Assembly (NCBI RefSeq): GCF_039529775.1
Contig: NZ_BAAANL010000002.1
Span: 558,001-622,000, forward strand
Source: Myceligenerans crystallogenes
GTDB taxonomy: Bacteria; Actinomycetota; Actinomycetes; Actinomycetales; Cellulomonadaceae
Length of the DNA stretch: 64,000 bases
Reading direction: 5' to 3'
The notes under the pieces: model-generated
The model's input: only the letters and a program-made list of their open reading frames with translations
Database searches by the model: none
Told to the model about the DNA's origin: nothing
Position numbers and translations under genes: made by a program
In this document: one piece after another, positions 63,418 to 64,000 of the stretch
Position numbering within the stretch: position 1 is the stretch's first letter
Layout: every line of letters begins with the position of its first letter

Positions 63418-64000
63418 TCAGCCCTTGACCGCACCCGCCATGATGCCCGCGACGAGCTGGCGGCCCACCACGGCGAAGATGATCAGCAGCGGCAGCGTGA
63501 CCAGGAAGACGCCCGCCATGATGAGCGAGTAGTCATCGTGGTAGCCCGCACGGAGGTTCTGCACGGCGATCGGCAGCGTCGGGTTGCTCGAACCCAGCAC
63601 GACCGAGGGCCAGAAGAACATCGTCCACTGCTGGACGAACATGAACAGGCCGAGCATGGCCGCGGCGGGCCGGGCCGCCGGGAGCGCGATGCTCCAGAAC
63701 GTCCGGAACATCGACGCGCCGTCCACGCGGGCGGCCTCGATCAGCTCGTACGGCAGCGCCGACTCCAGGTACTGGGTCATCCAGAACACGCCGAACGCCG
63801 AGACCAGCGCCGGCACGATGACCGCCTGGAGCGTCCCGATCCAGTCGATCTCCGACATCAGGATGTACATCGGGATGACGCCGAGCTGCGTCGGCACCGC
63901 CATCGTGGCGATGACGAAGACGAGCAGGCCGTTCCGGCCGGGGTACTGCAGCTTCGCGAACGAGAAACCGGCCAGCGTCGAGCTCAGGACGACGGCGAGC
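63418..64000 (-). CDS. Carbohydrate ABC transporter permease (MalG type), 5' end outside window
   Basis: C-terminal 194 residues of a sugar importer permease. Hydrophobic segments run throughout, and the EAA loop is ELIEAARVDGASMFRTFWSI followed by ALPAARPAAAMLG, the classical MalG/CUT1 pattern. The sequence ends RQLVAGIMAGAVKG, the common terminus of this family. The frame stays open to the window edge (FAKLQYPGRNG upstream of the Met run), so the true start lies further right. It begins another gene set beyond the tRNA. Confidence 0.9.
   Translation of the reverse strand, partial: LAVVLSSTLAGFSFAKLQYPGRNGLLVFVIATMAVPTQLGVIPMYILMSEIDWIGTLQAVIVPALVSAFGVFWMTQYLESALPYELIEAARVDGASMFRTFWSIALPAARPAAAMLGLFMFVQQWTMFFWPSVVLGSSNPTLPIAVQNLRAGYHDDYSLIMAGVFLVTLPLLIIFAVVGRQLVAGIMAGAVKG

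Overview
This is a very GC-rich actinobacterial chromosome segment. Gene order (pdtaR, polA, rpsA, coaE, uvrB, terC-like, uvrA, uvrC, rapZ, yvcK), GTG starts with ATGA/GTGA overlaps, a PdtaR-type ANTAR regulator and actinobacterial promoter motifs point to Actinomycetota. A Micrococcales organism (Cellulomonas/Cellulosimicrobium-like) is my best guess; this is inference from gene content, not from a search.

Region 1 (1-18.8 kb, all minus strand) is a sulfur-scavenging island of three operons, each headed by a near-identical promoter plus 23-bp palindrome (4990, 10390, 18684). Operon I (4694 leftwards off the window) has an LLM flavin monooxygenase, two flavin reductases, a DUF1684 protein, a GNAT acetyltransferase and an amino-acid ABC permease, with a possible cysteine/arginine leader peptide ahead of it. 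Operon II (10353-5100) is an SsuABC-type importer with two LLM monooxygenases. Operon III (18648-10680) is a Dpp-type importer with a fused double ATPase and two more LLM monooxygenases. The reductases of operon I could supply FMNH2 to all five monooxygenases. The island sits exactly where whiA normally follows yvcK.

Region 2 (18.9-50.8 kb) is mostly conserved core: yvcK-rapZ-uvrC, a lipoprotein, OsmC, an orphan double-hotdog protein, uvrA, YciI, an HhH-like small protein, a metallo-hydrolase, a TerC transporter behind a yybP-ykoY (Mn2+) riboswitch, uvrB, coaE-pcp, a P450 without the canonical ExxR motif, rpsA, a second dpp operon, a methyltransferase carrying a palindromic insertion, DUF2200, polA, a thioesterase, GNAT and pdtaR. 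uvrA, uvrB, uvrC and polA share a RecA-independent DNA-damage promoter (TGTCAGNN-N8-TANNNT, the PafBC type) placed so that the messages would be leaderless; uvrC also has a LexA-like box.

Region 3 (51.0-62.1 kb, plus strand) is a ten-gene accessory operon: two GT2 glycosyltransferases with membrane tails, an LPG-synthase-like membrane protein, a class III aminotransferase, a nucleotide-sugar epimerase, a UbiA prenyltransferase of the decaprenyl-phosphate phosphoribosyltransferase type, two membrane-anchored EEP-fold phosphoesterases, a GT4 glycosyltransferase and an aldo/keto reductase. I infer a polyprenyl-phosphate-sugar or glycolipid pathway of unknown product. A LuxR-type regulator (minus strand) and a tRNA-Leu(CAA) close the island; the window ends inside a carbohydrate ABC permease gene.
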